64,000 bases of DNA from Dastarcus helophoroides. Its lineage: Eukaryota > Arthropoda > Insecta > Coleoptera > Bothrideridae. The stretch spans positions 59,354,813-59,418,812 of the forward strand of contig CM053325.1 in NCBI GenBank assembly GCA_028583605.1, read 5' to 3'. A program made the position numbers and the translations under genes. The notes under the pieces are model-generated. The model did no database searches, was not told the DNA's origin, and worked only from the letters and a program-made list of their open reading frames with translations. This document shows positions 35,501 to 43,309 of this stretch, piece by piece. Each line of letters begins with the position of its first letter. Position 1 is the first letter of the stretch.

Positions 35501-37017
35501 TATTCAGCATTGGGAATAAAACATGCTTTTTCCTGATCATAGTTTCTAATCTGGATAATTTCCTCAATTTCTTCGAGATGTAATAAAGTGTGAAATTTAT
35601 CTAGATAATTTTGAAAACTCAAATTGCTCGATAGTGAGGGTTTAATTAGAACTAATTCGTCTTTCAATTGTGCACTTTCTAGATAAGTAGTGGCATACTT
35701 GGTTACTATATTGAGGAGTCTCTGTGGTAACATATAATCTAACATTCTGTTGGCAACAAATCTAGGTGCTTGTACGACTCTTTGTCCTCTTATGATATTT
35801 TGATTTTTAGGTGCAACTTTATTGTATATTTGTTTATTGTATTTACCGGTTGTTCTTGTATGAGAATTAAACGCATTTACATTAATATCAATCCACCTAC
35901 CAACTGTACCTTTGTCAAAGTGAAATAAAATACAATCTCTGGTGCACCCAGCAGTTCTACAAAAACACTCACAATTAACTGTATAACTTGAACCTGCTCT
36001 TACCAGTGCATCGCTAACTGCTGTGGTAAGTGCGCAACAGGTATTCTCACGTGGAAATTCCACTCTTTGCAAAATGATATCTGCTTCGGTAGAGTTAAAA
36101 ACTTCAACAGAAAACGTCCGAGTCTCATTTAATACGGTGAAATTCAATGTAATATCATTCTGAATATCTATGCCCTCAATATTTTGCTCAAGTTCCAAGC
36201 TTTCGATATTATCAAATGGCTTAGTGTTAAATTTTAAATACTCTGGTAATACTTTTAAAGCTCGCATTGTGCAACGCCCCTGATTACTTTCAATGACTTC
36301 AACGATAACCTTATCACCATTCACAGGTACGTAACCGCCGGATAACGAGTCTTGATCAAAGTAAATACGATGATCTATAGTACCTGACTGTTCTTGGCTG
36401 TTCCAAAGCGTAACTTTCCCAATTTTTACCTCAGGCCTCATTGGTAAAATCTTATTAATTTCTAAAACGGTACCGCTTAAATCGACGGCGCTTTCATCAA
36501 CTTCACACTTAACATCGAGCTGTAACCAGTCCCCAACTACCGGAACGAATTCCGAAGCTACATCATCCAAATTGATTTTAATGTTTCCCGGATTGGCTGT
36601 AATCTGTCGCATACTTCGCTCTTCAACTTTACAAACGATTGTTCGATGGCACCAATTAGACTTCGAGTTGCTTTCCGATACATCCCAGTCATTTTCAATT
36701 AGGATCACATCACCAACTTTAATTTCACCATCAGAAGCGTAAATTTTATAAGAAACTTTGCTTCCCACGTTCAAATTGATACTGTTTGAATTAAAATAGT
36801 ATGTGCCATCGATCATAAATTCGTTGTTGGAATGATAAGTGATATATCCAACTTTTGAGTGTATGTTGTAATCGCTTGGTTCTTCAATTACATCTTCGAC
36901 GGGTGTTTTATATGTATCACTGTCGGTTTCATCGAATTGTAGTATGTCTAAAGCTTGATCCAAAGAAATTTCTTCCTGAGGTTTCCCCCAAATAAAAGAA
37001 CTAAAATACTTCAACAT
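8182..37017 (-). CDS. armi: Armitage/MOV10L1-type piRNA-pathway RNA helicase, five coding exons
   Basis: I assembled 1138 codons from five exons with compatible phases: 37017-34638, 15882-15685, 15635-15363, 13073-12832 and 8505-8182. The length fits Armitage/MOV10L1 (about 1.1-1.2 thousand aa). The family is an SF1 Upf1-like RNA helicase that handles piRNA precursors at nuage and mitochondria. Motif I is GPPGTGK (about residues 693-699), motif II DEAG (832-835), motif III GDPLQLGP (860-867), then NYRS (917), motif V EFQGQE (1054-1059) and motif VI NVAISRAK (1093-1100). The ~650-residue N-terminal part has small beta-type repeats and a Cys-rich patch (CECFCRTAGCTRDC). Introns are 18755, 49, 2289 and 4326 bp and hold large hAT elements. 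The paralogue MOV10 is the alternative; the long N-terminus favours armi. No AATAAA was seen close after the stop. The coding frame looks intact. Confidence 0.85.
9370..11045 (+). repeat. Degenerate ~20-bp array, T-rich orientation, HSE-like core
   Basis: Array of units of the form TTTTTTCTCGAAATTTCGAC with many variants and irregular period. The core TCGAAATTTCGA is a perfect palindrome. Exact TTCTCGAAATTTC occurs, for example, at 9909-9921 and 10150-10162. Short open frames here (Phe/Ser/Lys-rich) are artefacts of the repeat. Confidence 0.9.
11046..11215. repeat. Unique core between opposing arrays (copy 1)
   Basis: About 170 bp of more complex sequence separating the T-rich and A-rich arms. 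It matches 33190-33340 in copy 2 (for example GTTGGGAAAGAGGA followed by TGGTGGGACGTAACTG). It marks the centre of the inverted structure in each element. Confidence 0.8.
11216..12330 (+). repeat. Degenerate array, A-rich (reverse) orientation
   Basis: The same unit in reverse orientation (AAAGTCGAAATTTCGAG). GAAATTTCGAGAA, the reversed three-unit HSE pattern, is exact at 11794-11806 and 11814-11826. It can pair with the T-rich arm at 9370-11045. Confidence 0.85.
12832..13073 (-). CDS. armi: armi coding exon 4
   Basis: 242 bp encoding ESKEAKTLSSLREILP, SIVFHGINGE, SPSWFNPSEA and IGIISPYIKQ. The acceptor was chosen by phase (TTTCTCCAG); the stronger-looking TTTCAG eight bases upstream would put the exon out of frame. 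The donor is CAG|GTAAAAC. A small missed exon between exons 3 and 4 cannot be excluded. Confidence 0.8.
13074..13768. other. Intron 3 sequence outside the transposon
   Basis: No gene was seen. At 13419-13486 lies a dispersed repeat containing GGGGACAAAATTTGTATTTC and GGGCCAGTACGTTCCACC. Related copies are at 61044-61107 and, inverted and partial, at 18788-18886. Confidence 0.5.
13769..15239. mobile_element. hAT-like non-autonomous element, perfect 8-bp TSD
   Basis: The ends are TAGGGATGGCA and TGCCATCCCTA, with AACATAAC duplicated exactly at 13761-13768 and 15240-15247. Both ends are rich in ATCGATAT-type palindromes (13786-13880 and 15118-15220). The middle is AT-rich with no transposase. 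It sits in armi intron 3. The TIR start fits the hAT consensus YARNG. Confidence 0.9.
15363..15635 (-). CDS. armi: armi coding exon 3
   Basis: 273 bp. The acceptor TTATCCAG lies only 49 bp after the exon 2 donor, and the join completes GDPLQLGPVI. It ends at AAAGCAG|GTATTTG after FYNDDLIPTVSETIFGNKA. The phase agrees with exon 4. Confidence 0.9.
15685..15882 (-). CDS. armi: armi coding exon 2 (DEAG box)
   Basis: 198 bp. The acceptor chosen is TTTTCGCAG, because its phase matches the one-base overhang of exon 1; an alternative CAG 27 bp upstream does not match. It encodes RHRITVSTCGSAAVL, HIIVDEAGQAMEPEVLIPL and the start of motif III. The donor is GCAG|GTGAGG. Confidence 0.85.
15950..19295. 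mobile_element. hAT element (CAGNGGCGG ends), perfect 8-bp TSD
   Basis: The left end is CAGGGGCGGCCTTAG and the right end is the reverse complement of CAGTGGCGGCCTTTG. CCGGATAT is duplicated exactly at 15942-15949 and 19296-19303. GC-rich subterminal parts (GAGGC, CCGGGCGG) occur at both ends. No transposase frame was found. It contains a second nested repeat element (about 16034-18668) and lies in armi intron 1. Confidence 0.85.
16034..18668. mobile_element. Probable nested element with CGTAG...CTACG ends
   Basis: The left end, CGTAGTCAGAATAGGGCAGG, resembles the reverse complement of the right end, CGTAGGCAGGATTTAGTTCA, and both continue into GGGGCAAG/CTTGCCCC. A run of 19 C lies at 16067-16085. 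The interior is a decayed T-rich version of the TTTCGAC/TTTTCTC repeat. The element is bounded by resemblance of its ends only; no target duplication was confirmed. Confidence 0.45.
19465..19838. other. Remaining intron 1 sequence, nothing recognised
   Basis: Ordinary AT-rich intron sequence between the two large hAT elements. No coding potential or repeat was recognised. Confidence 0.4.
20560..22079 (+). repeat. T-rich HSE-like array, left part of copy 2
   Basis: The same unit as in copy 1, with exact TTCTCGAAATTTC at 21566-21578 and several more to 21970. Longer blocks starting with a TTACAACAAAGGCGT-type spacer recur (for example 21788). Long Phe/Ser-rich frames on both strands come from the repeat and are not genes. 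Confidence 0.85.
22802..23126. mobile_element. Inverted-repeat element at the left edge of the DNA element
   Basis: 325 bp with ~70-bp near-perfect inverted arms, beginning CACAAGATCAAACGAACTTA and ending in its reverse complement. Pairing extends outward (ATAAT/ATTAT). About 135 bp of its interior (22850-22990) is the reverse complement of 28232-28370, the right end of the neighbouring 5.2-kb element. It therefore looks like a shortened relative that landed exactly at that element's left end. Confidence 0.75.
23167..26269. other. Interior of the DNA element, no recognisable gene
   Basis: Moderately complex sequence with short open frames (minus strand 23605-23832, 23845-24048 and 24247-24513) that match nothing I recognise. 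They may be remnants or chance. Confidence 0.4.
26270..27480. repeat. Tandem repeat, about 8 units of 137-190 bp, each with a stem-loop
   Basis: Units begin with TACTGTAATCAAAAAACAGTA or close variants, at about 26276, 26460, 26630, 26808, 26945, 27085, 27253 and 27446. The start motif folds into a small hairpin (TACTGT/ACAGTA). It is followed by AAGGTAAGCAGCGCAAGTGC, an AATGGTGG-type stretch and TCAAGGCC. At 27260 both stem halves changed together (TACTCT/AGAGTA). Subterminal tandem repeats of this kind can be transposase-binding sites; that role is inference. Confidence 0.85.
27481..28344. other. Right interior of the DNA element
   Basis: No gene was recognised. The last ~110 bp (28232-28344) is the stretch copied in inverted form at 22870-22990. 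Confidence 0.4.
29274..33190 (+). repeat. T-rich HSE-like array with higher-order blocks
   Basis: Continuation of the copy 2 array. Blocks of about 250-750 bp each open with a conserved spacer (ATGTTACAACAAAGGCGTAG then AAAGGACATCGATTAAAAA), at about 29275, 29520, 30066, 30806 and 31309. Between spacers, units TTTTTTCTCGAAATTTCGAC repeat. Exact three-unit HSE patterns were seen at 31068-31080, 32469-32481 and many other places. All open frames here are repeat artefacts. Confidence 0.85.
33340..34130 (+). repeat. A-rich reverse array, right arm of copy 2
   Basis: The repeat in reverse orientation (AAAGTCGAAATTTCGAG). It is shorter than the T-rich arm, so only part of that arm could pair with it. 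Confidence 0.8.
34638..37017 (-). CDS. armi: armi coding exon 1 (N-terminus to after Walker A)
   Basis: This exon has 2380 bp: 793 codons plus one base. It starts at the ATG at 37017, preceded 18 bases upstream by a good acceptor (ATTTCAG ending at 37036), which suggests a non-coding first exon. It ends at TTTAG|GTAAATG. It carries the N-terminal domains, the sequence NCYQKQAVKNIL before Walker A, GPPGTGK, and motif Ia (VAAPSNSASDLL). Confidence 0.9.
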
Positions 37018-37212
37018 TTCATATGGTTGTTAAAACTGAAATAAGTACTTGCGAAACGTATCAAACAGTAAGTTGCTTATCATGTTTTTAAAATTGCGGA
37101 AAGCAACATTTTGAATTTGATAATAAAACATAACCTATTTAATAAAAACAATTTGTTTGGTTAACTTCTCTATCGTTTCTGTCGCTAACCACAGAACGTG
37201 TATCTTAGCTTA
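37018..37212. other. Immediate upstream region of armi
   Basis: Probable 5' UTR or intron. On the minus strand a good splice acceptor (TATTTCAG) ends at 37036, just before the ATG. No TATA box was recognised. Confidence 0.4.
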
Positions 37213-37404
37213 GGGTATGTTTGCACTAGACACTTTATACTCGCATTTCTCTCCGAGATAAAACACATAAAACACTTTGTGTCGAGTAATTTATGAGAGC
37301 TGTGTAAATAAGTCTCGTACAGTTTCTCTTAGAATAGTTAATACTTAATATATTTTATCTCAGAGAGAAATGTACGAAATAAAGTGTCTAGTGTAAACGC
37401 ACCG
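37213..37404. mobile_element. PIF/Harbinger-like MITE, TTA target duplication
   Basis: 192 bp. The left end GGGTATGTTTGCACTAGACA matches the reverse complement of the right end (CGGTGCGTTTACACTAGACA) with few mismatches. Pairing continues inward over about 50 bp (ACTTTAT, TTTCTCTC.GAGATAAAA). TTA flanks it at 37210-37212 and 37405-37407. It lies about 200 bp upstream of the armi start codon. Confidence 0.65.
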
Positions 37405-37514
37405 TTACGTTGACATAGATAAATTTTGTGTCAGTCCTGACCACAGATCCATTATCAGAAGTTCTGTGGTCCTGACCTGTTTTAGGCAATGTTGCCAATA
37501 TTAGAACACTTACC

Positions 37515-37620
37515 TCGGATTTGGTAGAAGAAAATTTGCTTTCATGCTCATAAATGAATGAAGGAAACACAGTACATCATTTAAGAATAACTAAAATGTG
37601 AAAGTATTACATTTTCGGGC
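37515..37620 (-). other. Possible non-coding first exon of armi
   Basis: A near-perfect splice donor (CCGAG|GTAAGTG) at 37514 on the minus strand could join the acceptor before the armi start codon (exon starting 37035), removing an intron that contains the MITE. The exon holds a short upstream frame that would stop soon after the join. The 5' limit is arbitrary. This rests on splice-site quality alone. Confidence 0.35.
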
Positions 37621-38034
37621 GCAATTTGGATCACAATTTAGGCGAGTTTGAGTAGCTAAAAAAATCGTTAGGTTAAATAGACAAGTCATAGAATAATTGA
37701 CATCTAGGGGTGGCGCTTGGTGCTATGTTGCCAATTTGAACGTTTTATTTTTATATTTAGGAATAAAATATTCTGATTGCCGATTTTTAACTTTTTCGCG
37801 CCGAAGAACGTATATTCCCGTGTTAAAAAAATGTGACAAATAGTCAAAGACTGTATTTATCCGAATTATATTTTTAATTTAGTGCAATATTCTTGTAGAG
37901 ACGCCGATTATCGCACTTTTCCGGTAAATGTATGCTATAACGACGAAGACCATACGAGTCCTCAAACCTCGAAAACTGTCCGCCTTATGGGCATACTTAA
38001 AAATAGGAAAATAGCACGTTGCGAAAGGGTTAAT
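37621..38034. other. Intergenic sequence, nothing recognised
   Basis: Unremarkable sequence upstream of armi and before the non-LTR fragment. No repeat or gene was identified. Confidence 0.4.
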
Positions 38035-38590
38035 AACGATGTACATAACATCCCCTGGTTTAGGTTTTCTTCCCGAACTGACGATGCGAAAAGGGTGACA
38101 GAGGCTTTCGCCATCACTTATGGACTATCGCGATTAGTTGAGGAACCCACAAAAATTCCTGATCCAGATACCCATAACCTAATCTACTCGACCATTTCCT
38201 TACAAATTCTCTTCGTATAAAATCTCTGTGACATCACCGCTTGAAAATTCCTATCACAAGCTTTCGCTTGCTTCATATACCACCTCCTTCGCAGACACAG
38301 TCCCGTAGGGTTTGGCAATTTAACTCTGCTAACTGGGAAGAATTACGAGATTTCTTTGCATCTTTCCCATGGAAAGAAATCTGCTTTAACTCAGACAACC
38401 CTTCTTTAGTCACTGAAACTAACCTGATTGGCATGGAATGCTCAATTACCCACTCCAAAAAGAAGTCTGCCTCCAGTAAATCCTGGTCCACCAAAAAATG
38501 TGCTCGGGCTGTCTCCTGCAAAAATCGCGCATTTTGTCGTTGGCGAAATAATCCCTCATTCAAGACTCGGAGCGCCTTTGTAGATGCACG
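38035..38590 (+). mobile_element. Fragment of non-LTR family 1
   Basis: This is a second copy of the element at 1-2630, covering the endonuclease C-terminus (HNIPWFRFSSRTDDA, LVEEPTKIPD) and the following linker (SKSWSTKKCARAVSCKNRAF). It is truncated at both ends and frameshifted near 38200. It matches about 145-715 of the first copy. Confidence 0.85.
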
Positions 38591-40138
38591 AAATTTTTCT
38601 GTAAATTTCGTAAAAATATCATTTTTAACATTTTTACATTTTTGGTAAAATTTCGTCCAATTTTAGAAACATTAACGAATTTAACGAGTTTTGGATAAAA
38701 AGCTCAATTCACAACTATTTAACTTTACTAACGATTAAAACACCAACAGATATTAAAAATTCGACGATGTTTCTATAAATATTTGCTATGACCGGACCTG
38801 GTTTCGCTTTTCAGCATCATCGGCGGTTATACCAGCTAATTTAACCGTTGTTATGCTAACAAGCTTCATGGATCACAAACTCCTACAAATATTCCGTCTA
38901 ATCCGAATTCTCAATTAAAAAAAACTTTTAGAAACTTCCAGAATAAGACAAATTTTAAAAAAAAATCTGAAATTTCGGGCCAGTCAAAATTTCGAGAAAA
39001 AGGCCGTAATTTCTATAAACTATTCGTCATCCAATTTTGGATGACGAATAGTCATCCAATTTTGAGAGAAAAAAGTAGATTTTGAGTATAAAGTCATAAT
39101 TTAGAAAAAGACGAATTCTAATTAAAAAAAACTAGTTTGGGTATAAAATCGGAATTTTTTAAAAATCAAATGTAAAATAAAAACCTGACCTTTTGGAAAA
39201 AGCTGAAAAATATCGAAATCTTGAGAAGAAGACGATTTTCGAGGTAAAAATCGAAAGTTTCGAAACTCAAACAAATTTTTTAAAGAAATCAAAATTTCGA
39301 GGAAAAGATCTACATTTTGAGAAAAATATTGTAATTTGGAGACAAACGTCAAAATTTATAAAAATTCAAAATTACCAAGAGTCATATTTTGTCGAAAATT
39401 TTGAAAAAAAGCGAAATATGAGGAAAATTTCAGGAAAAAAGGCGAAATTTCACCAAAAACGTCGAGATTTCTCTGACTGAATATTTATTTTCTAACGAAT
39501 GCTCGAGTAAAGGCCAAGGGCAAGCTTTTACCCCACTGAGACGTCAGTAAATATTGACAATTGAGATAAGCGTTAAAATTTTGAAACAAGTTGGAATTTG
39601 AATTTTCGAGATTTTTTTGTCTTTTTATAAAAATTCAAAATTTTCAAAAAATGTTGTTCAAAGTTTCCAGATAAATTAATAATATTCTAAAAGTTATTAC
39701 TTTTTTTTAAAAGATCTACCAAATTTCGAGAAAAAGGCGAAGTTTGATAAATCGAGATTTACAGAAAGTTCGAATATTAAAAAATAATCGAATTTTTAGA
39801 AAAAGTCGAATTGTGAGAAATGACGAAATTTTGCAAAAAAGACGAATTTTCCGATAAGGCAGCTTTCTGCGTAACTTGTATGATTAAAGGAATAAGGTCA
39901 CTCAGCAACATGAAAAGGATACGTTAAACTTCGATCATAAAAAAAGAATGAAAAAATCAGCAAGCTGTCATTAATTCTCCTTGAAACTCCATGTAATTTT
40001 AGCTATTCTGGCTTCAATTAAACTGAGTAAATGTTCAAAACTTTTCGTCCATTCTTAAAAACGTTCACAAGGCCCCACAATTGCCTTTCTGAAGTACCTA
40101 ATTCATTAGATTTCAATTACCTTCTCTATACAGGATAT
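38591..40138. repeat. A-rich decayed repeats, then unrecognised sequence
   Basis: About 38930-39860 holds decayed units like AAATTTCGAGAAAAAG, related to the arrays in the armi introns but more diverged. From 39860 to 40138 nothing was recognised. Confidence 0.5.
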
Positions 40139-41854
40139 TGTTAGATTCTCTTAAAAATATTTAAGCTTGGCGGCTGGTCTATTAATGGAACAGAGTTGCG
40201 CATGAACAGTTTGAAGAGTTTTACATCTAGCTATCGTACACGCAGTCGATGCGGAAGACCCACGCATCAATGACTGATTGTTCGATGCTCCTATTTGCTT
40301 TAATGCGCCAAATTCAAAAGATATATAAAAATGCTAACATCAGGTGTGGGGTTAACGTGTCGTTTTTGTGCTTATAAACTTTTATTGTGAATGGAAGTTA
40401 CACAACTCCTAGATTTTGGCATTTCTCAGATTTGATTCAGATGCTTGGTTGGTGAGCACCGAGGGGTGTAAAAATAAGTTTGGTTTGTCTGACAGCGAAT
40501 CTAAAGTAGTTGATGTTGACCCATCGTAGGCGAAAATGCCTCCATCGTGTCCATCAAAGCAAATTAGTGTTGACCCATCGCAGGCGAATGCCTCCATCGC
40601 GTCAACAGCGAATCTAAAATAGTTGATGATGACCCATCGTAGGCGAAAGTGCCTCCATCGTGTCTACATCAAAACAAATTTGTGTTGACCCATCGCAGGC
40701 GAGTGCCTCCATCGCGTCAACAGCTAATCTAGTTGATGTTTGACCCATCGTAGGCGTGAGTGCTTCCATCGTGTCTACATCAAAATGGATTAGTGTTGAC
40801 CCATCGCAGGCCAGTGCCTCCATCGCGTCAACAGCTAATCTAATTGATGTTAATCTTTCGTAACCAAATGCCTCTAGCGTGTTTATATCAGCATCAATAT
40901 TTTTTTATGTTTTGTTTTAAAAGGAGATCCAATCGTAAGCGCAATTGCCCTAAAGTAAGGCTCCCATCGTATCTTTGAAGAGAAGAATTAAAAAGAGCCA
41001 TTCTGAATATACCTAGAAATTTGTTAAGTTAACTCAGTAACTCAAACGCAACAGAGTATTTTGGTGCACTAACAATAAGTTAACTCAATTGCTTTCGCAC
41101 CTCGCATCGGTACTCCTTCAAATGAGTTGTGCGCTGTAGCGCATTTAAAATGTGTGTTGACTCAGTCGACGCAATGAAGCGAATTGGCGCAATTGGGCGG
41201 CGCAACGGAGTGTTCACATCTCTAAGACCTAGTATTTCCATCGTGCTCTGGAATAATGTTTTATTTTGTTTGTATCACAACAGAGAACATTTAAAGCCTT
41301 TGGGTTTACTAAATTCTGCAAATATAAAACAGATCAAACATTGCTGATTTGTTTCAGCAAATTAATTTTACTGGTAGACATCGTGACGAGAGAGATGATG
41401 GATGCACCCAAAGCTGAACGATTAGAAAATTTATTGTACTGATTTATGTTACTCGTTTGTCAATTTGTTTATTGCTTACATGTTTTACCAGCCTAAGTAC
41501 TTATGGTTTTGTTGTTTGTTTGATTTTGTTTTCTTCTATTTTTTTATGATGGCAAATAAAAGTATTTGCTTATGTTCATGTGCATAATGTTTTCTTTTAC
41601 AGCTAAGAAAGTCTTTAGGGCATTCCGAGAGCGGAATGTTGTCAGTTTGGCCGTGTTAGATTCTCTTAAAAATATTTAAGCTTGGCGGCTGGTCTATTAA
41701 TGGAACAGAGTTGCGCATGAACAGTTTGAAGAGTTTTACATCTAGCTATCGTACACGCCATCGATGCGGAAGACCCACGCATCAATGACTGATTGTTCGA
41801 TGCTCCTATTTGCTTTAATGCGCCAAATTCAAAAGATATATAAAGTTGCTAACA
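40139..41854. mobile_element. Small non-coding LTR-bounded element (TRIM-like)
   Basis: Two 201-bp direct repeats (40139-40339 and 41654-41854) differ at about four positions. Both start TGTTAGATTCTC and end GCTAACA, the TG...CA inverted ends typical of LTRs. ATAT flanks the whole (40135-40138 and 41855-41858), fitting a 4-bp target duplication. The ~1.3-kb interior has no gag or pol and includes a tandem repeat at 40493-40860. I did not see a convincing primer-binding site or polypurine tract, so LTR identity rests on the ends and the duplication. LTR similarity implies recent insertion. Confidence 0.65.
40493..40860. repeat. Tandem repeat, three ~113-bp units of two half-units
   Basis: Six copies of GTTGACCCATCGYAGGCG followed by TGCCTCCATCGYG start at about 40515, 40569, 40628, 40683, 40740 and 40794. 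Half-units alternate: those with CATCGT also end CATCGTG, and those with CATCGC end CATCGCG. AGGC/GCCT can form a small hairpin in each. On the minus strand it stays open as a repeat peptide (MEALACDGST), probably by chance. Confidence 0.85.
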
Positions 41855-42127
41855 ATATACTTCTTCCGGGATTGGACCGTGTCAAAGAACTACTAAAAGT
41901 GTTCGACGTTTCGCCCACCATCGTAGGGGGCTTCTTCAGGAACAAAGAAAAGAAAAATAAATGAAAAAAGGAATATGAGGGAATAAGCAAAAATAAAAGA
42001 ATGAAAAGGCCAATTTCAAAACATGAGAGCACGGTAACTCAGTATGTCCACCATACCAGAGGCGAAACTCTTCTGTCGAACACTTTTAGTAGTTCTTTGA
42101 CACGGTCCAATCCCGGAAGAAGTATAT
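41854..42127. repeat. Inverted-repeat (fold-back) element
   Basis: Arms 41855-41907 and 42076-42127 are a perfect reverse-complement match of about 52 bp, beginning TATACTTCTTCCGGGATTGG. The ~170-bp loop is A-rich and contains CCCACCATCGTAGG and GTCCACCATACCAG. The LTR-bounded element ends at its left tip. Confidence 0.8.
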
Positions 42128-42310
42128 CCTGTACTGACTCTGGCCGTGGAAGCCATCGTTATCATACCTTCTCTATAATCGAGATCTCGCTCACTAAAGT
42201 CTATCTGGATCGTTTCTTTGTAATTGTCACCTGTACGAAGTTCCAATCTCAAAGATAAAGCAATTTTATAACAGAAATTTAAAAAAAACTTACTTTTTGA
42301 AAGTAATTGG

Positions 42311-42641
42311 TTTGTTCGTCTACAGAATTTGGTTGAAAGTGGAATCGCACATTGCGGGAGAGTTGCACAGTATCCGAGCACCGTGACGGTCGGTCGTGAA
42401 CGGTCATTTTAAACGACTTTTCGGGTTTTTGGCTGTGTCTCTTCAATTTGGGGATTACTCCATCCCGTGGAAACACGAGAGCGCTCTCTGACGACAACTC
42501 AACCACCCGGAGTAATAAGCTATCAAAACTGTAATGTGCGGTAACGTCTCTTTTCCAATATTTCTTCAATAATGCAGTCCACTTTCAACCAAATTCTATA
42601 GATGAACATTCCGGCTCGAAGGAGCAAATGTTCATCTATAA
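42311..42641. repeat. Inverted repeat with terminal hairpin
   Basis: GAATTTGGTTGAAAGTGGA near 42327 is inverted at about 42577-42596. The right arm runs into a tight hairpin (TATAGATGAACATT at 42596 pairing with AATGTTCATCTATA, to 42641). It is probably the remains of a MITE. Nothing coding was recognised. Confidence 0.55.
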
Positions 42642-42689
42642 AAATTCAGTTTATCGCGGGAACTTTGGAAATTTTGTGGTTCCACTTCC

Positions 42690-42919
42690 TTTCAAGCATT
42701 AGAGAACCAAACTTTGGAGACTCCTATACACAAGCCCTTTGGCGAGTCTCGTCTCTATAAAAACCCTGAACTTCATACGTCCTATTCCAATTTGATTAAG
42801 GAATACATACAGGAAAAATATATTTCAGAAGTTCCCTCTTCAAACTATCAGTCAACCTCAGCTTTCTATTTGCCTCATCACTGTGTCTTAAAGTCCGACA
42901 GCGTATCTACCAAATTACC
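42690..42919 (+). pseudogene. BEL/Pao retrotransposon pol fragment, left part
   Basis: Frames here encode the pol stretch upstream of the RT (KNPELHTSYSNLIKEYIQEK, FYLPHHCVLKSDS). The text is characteristic of BEL/Pao elements, in which it precedes the VVFDAS box. There is a frameshift near 42760. The fragment is interrupted at 42919 by the Jockey insertion and resumes at 47828. Upstream gag and the LTR are absent. Confidence 0.75.
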
Positions 42920-43270
42920 CTATTCGGAGTTGAGTGTCAGTGAGTGAACAGTGAAGTGTGTTCTCCCGAGATATTCAACAGCGAGAAAATCTCAAGTAAG
43001 TTAGCCAAAGTGTTTTAATTATCGAGTGCGACCAGATTTCTGGATTATTGTTGCTACGGTAAAGCTTGTTAGCTAATTAATACCTGCGATTACGGGGTAA
43101 GTTGTTTATCATATTAACATTACTAATTCTAGACTGTTTACCAGTCATTGACCAACAACTTATGAAGTTGTAAATAAGTACTACTAACAATAGAGATTAA
43201 CTTTGCATGAATTAGATTCTTTTTGCATGGTAGAATTTTTAGCAGAGAAAAGGAAGAAAGAAGAAGTTAA

Positions 43271-43298
43271 ACGGCCAAAATACTTGTATTTTGGCCGT
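43271..43298 (+). promoter_or_regulatory. Perfect 13-bp hairpin just upstream of Jockey ORF1 start
   Basis: ACGGCCAAAATAC, a two-base loop, then GTATTTTGGCCGT. It ends 11 bases before the ATG at 43310. Such a strong stem in the 5' leader could affect translation initiation; the role is inferred. Confidence 0.7.
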
Positions 43299-43309
43299 TA
43301 TAATTAACC

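Noticed and set aside
37866..38034. Leader of the family 1 fragment as a host gene exon
   Set aside because: No splice sites or conserved protein; similarity to the retrotransposon begins only at about 38035.
40409..40823. Minus-strand repeat peptide MEALACDGST
   Set aside because: It lies entirely in a short tandem repeat inside a non-coding element; probably open by chance.
40493..40860. CRISPR-like direct repeats
   Set aside because: Half-units are contiguous and degenerate with no unique spacers, in an animal genome; this is a simple tandem repeat.
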